64,000 bases of DNA from Pseudoduganella rivuli (GTDB lineage Bacteria; Pseudomonadota; Gammaproteobacteria; Burkholderiales; Burkholderiaceae_D). Positions 62,884-64,000 of this stretch are shown here, in pieces. The DNA lies in assembly GCF_009674485.1 (NCBI RefSeq), contig NZ_WKJJ01000005.1:186001-250000 (forward strand), written 5' to 3'. A program made the translations under genes and the position numbers. Below the pieces are notes generated by a model. That model did no database searches, was not told the origin of the DNA, and saw only the letters and a program-made list of their open reading frames with translations. Every line of letters starts with the position of its first letter. Position 1 is the stretch's first letter.

Positions 62884-62927
62884 ATTTGACTTGGATCATT
62901 TAACTCTTTTGTCTGCCTCAATATGAT
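62884..62927 (+). promoter_or_regulatory. FNR-type promoter for the Hsp20 gene
   Basis: TTGAC-TTGG-ATCAT (62886-62899) is an FNR-like box with one mismatch in each half. TATGAT (62922-62927) follows at the distance that places the box centre about 41.5 bp before the expected start near 62934, the class II FNR/CRP arrangement. The surrounding 22 bp (62884-62905) match the inverse of 62795-62816 at 20 positions. Confidence 0.6.
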
Positions 62928-63018
62928 GTTTTTAGCCGAAGGAGCAGGTGTCCTGTTCCTGGCGGAGCAGGGCGCTGTGCCCGATTGACCAACCGTAGAT
63001 TGAACAGTGAGGACTATC

Positions 63019-63465
63019 ATGGCAAATAACCTGACACGCTTTGATCCATTTGCGGAAATTGCGCGATTCGACCCCTTCAACGGTATCGATGAGTGGATGC
63101 GCGACTTCAGCCTGCGCCCTGCGCTGCGCGACTTCCGGCCCGAGCCGCGCATCAAGCTCGATGTGTCCGAGAGCGATACCGCGTACACCGTGAAGGCGGA
63201 AATTCCCGGCGTGAAAAAGGAAGACATCAAGGTCGATGTCGAAGGGAGCCAGGTATCCATCTGCGCGGAACTGAAGCAGGAAAGCGAGGAAAAGCACGGC
63301 AAGCTGCTGCGCACCGAGCGCTACTACGGTGAACAGCGGCGCACCTTCAACCTCGCGCATGACATCGATGATGGAAAAGTCGTGGCCAGGTACGCCGAAG
63401 GCGTGCTGGAACTGACCTTGCCCAAGAAGGCGGGCAAGGCGTCCAAGCACGTGACCATCAACTAA
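63019..63465 (+). CDS. Hsp20/alpha-crystallin family small heat-shock protein
   Basis: The 148-residue product has an N-terminal arm, an alpha-crystallin domain (about 45-135; KLDVSESDTAYTVKAEIPGV, VSICAELKQE, RTFNLAHDI) and AEGVLELTLPKK near the end, followed by a short tail with the V-T-I type motif. It should be an ATP-independent holdase in the cytoplasm. ATG at 63019 follows GTGAGGA. It lies downstream of an FNR-type promoter and just before an alcohol dehydrogenase gene. Confidence 0.93.
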   Translation: MANNLTRFDPFAEIARFDPFNGIDEWMRDFSLRPALRDFRPEPRIKLDVSESDTAYTVKAEIPGVKKEDIKVDVEGSQVSICAELKQESEEKHGKLLRTERYYGEQRRTFNLAHDIDDGKVVARYAEGVLELTLPKKAGKASKHVTIN

Positions 63466-63533
63466 GGCGCGCCGGCAAGGCCAGCGGGATAGCCATGCCA
63501 ATGCCGGACAGGAACTGCACGCAAGGCGACGCC

Positions 63534-64000
63534 ATGCTGGCCATGCAATTGGTGGCGCCGGGCGTACCGTTGCGCGCGGTGCACCTGCCGGTGCCGGCGC
63601 CGCTGGCAGGGCAGGTGCTGTTGCGGGTGGAAGCCTGCGGGGTTTGCCGCACCGACCTGCATTTACTCGATGGCGAGGTGGCGGCAGCCTGTCCCGTGGT
63701 ACCGGGCCATGAAGTGGTGGGCCGGGTTGCCGGGCTGGGGCCTGGCGTTACAGGGCTGCGTGCCGGCGACCTGGTCGGCGCCGGGTGGCTGGCAGGCGCG
63801 TGCGGCGCATGCCGCGCTTGTGCCAGCGGCGCCGAAAACCTGTGCGATGCGATCCGTTTTAACGGTTGCGACAACAATGGCGGCTATGCCGAGTACATGG
63901 TGGCCGCCGCTGACTACACTTACCCGATTCCTCCCGGCTACGACGCGGTCCATGCGGCGCCCCTGCTATGCGCCGGCCTGATCGGTTATCGCACTTATGC
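63534..64000 (+). CDS. zinc-dependent alcohol dehydrogenase, cut by the window end
   Basis: The open frame runs off the right edge; the visible 155 residues have the MDR zinc dehydrogenase layout. ACGVCRTDLH has the first zinc Cys, VVPGHEVVG has His-Glu, and GACGACRACASGAENLC supplies the four structural-zinc cysteines. RFNGCDNNGGYAEYMV resembles AdhA-type enzymes. The start is probably the ATG at 63534 (AAGG 7 nt before) although ATG 63495 is in frame. It likely follows Hsp20 in the same low-oxygen transcript. Confidence 0.85.
   Translation, partial: MLAMQLVAPGVPLRAVHLPVPAPLAGQVLLRVEACGVCRTDLHLLDGEVAAACPVVPGHEVVGRVAGLGPGVTGLRAGDLVGAGWLAGACGACRACASGAENLCDAIRFNGCDNNGGYAEYMVAAADYTYPIPPGYDAVHAAPLLCAGLIGYRTY

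Noticed and set aside
1..64000. CRISPR arrays, tRNA or rRNA genes, insertion sequences
   Set aside because: I saw no regular repeat-spacer pattern, no cloverleaf-like sequence and no transposase-like protein on either strand.

Overview
The window is GC-rich DNA, most likely from a Burkholderiales bacterium near the Oxalobacteraceae (Massilia, Duganella or Janthinobacterium type). That guess rests on gene content (PEP-CTERM protein, two chemoreceptors, DUF1003 protein, FKBP lipoprotein, RutE-like nitroreductase) and on codon style. No rRNA or marker gene is present, so the genus is open.

Positions 1-46303 carry one large NRPS/PKS biosynthetic locus in two converging arms. The plus arm begins with the tail of an NRPS that ends in an epimerization domain. 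It continues with a C-A-T-C NRPS (186-4835), a degenerate A / acid-activating ligase / KR / carrier protein (4849-9546) and a KS-AT-KR-ACP-TE polyketide synthase (9539-15136). It closes with two Asp/Asn-hydroxylase-type oxygenases and a JmjC-like cupin (15178-17638). The minus arm starts with an MbtH-like protein (41087). It runs through a fatty-acyl-AMP-ligase-initiated NRPS (40741-35738), a three-module NRPS with a Cy/Cys module (35741-26193) and an NRPS whose glycine A domain carries both a luciferase-like monooxygenase and an N-methyltransferase (26190-19102). It ends with an ATP-grasp-like protein (19087-17678). A perfect inverted repeat lies between the arms. A type II thioesterase (41376-42143), a PvdE-type ABC exporter and a penicillin-acylase-family hydrolase (42166-46303) flank the minus arm.

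Read together, the minus arm would start a lipopeptide (acyl-Ala-X-Cys/thiazoline-Gly-N-methyl-oxidised Gly) and stop on a C domain with no acceptor module and no thioesterase. The plus arm has the only integrated thioesterase, and that domain has Cys where the nucleophilic Ser normally sits. My working model is a single line (minus arm first, then a partly off-window plus arm). The acylated precursor would then be exported by the PvdE-like transporter and trimmed in the periplasm by the acylase, in the manner of pyoverdine maturation. Substrates were read by eye from the A4-A5 regions and are predictions. I could not match the cluster to a named product.

Positions 46654-64000 are ordinary accessory and housekeeping DNA. 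They hold a DUF1003 membrane protein and, 11 kb away, a shrunken remnant of a second copy; a CaiB/MaoC/FAS1-like acyl-CoA operon with a divergent AraC regulator; an FKBP lipoprotein; a GH13-like protein with altered catalytic motifs; a nitroreductase; and two chemoreceptors, one behind a hairpin-rich leader. These are followed by a PEP-CTERM / dockerin-caspase-like / exported-protein set. The right end is a divergent PPOX and Hsp20/alcohol dehydrogenase locus driven by two mirror-image FNR-type promoters.
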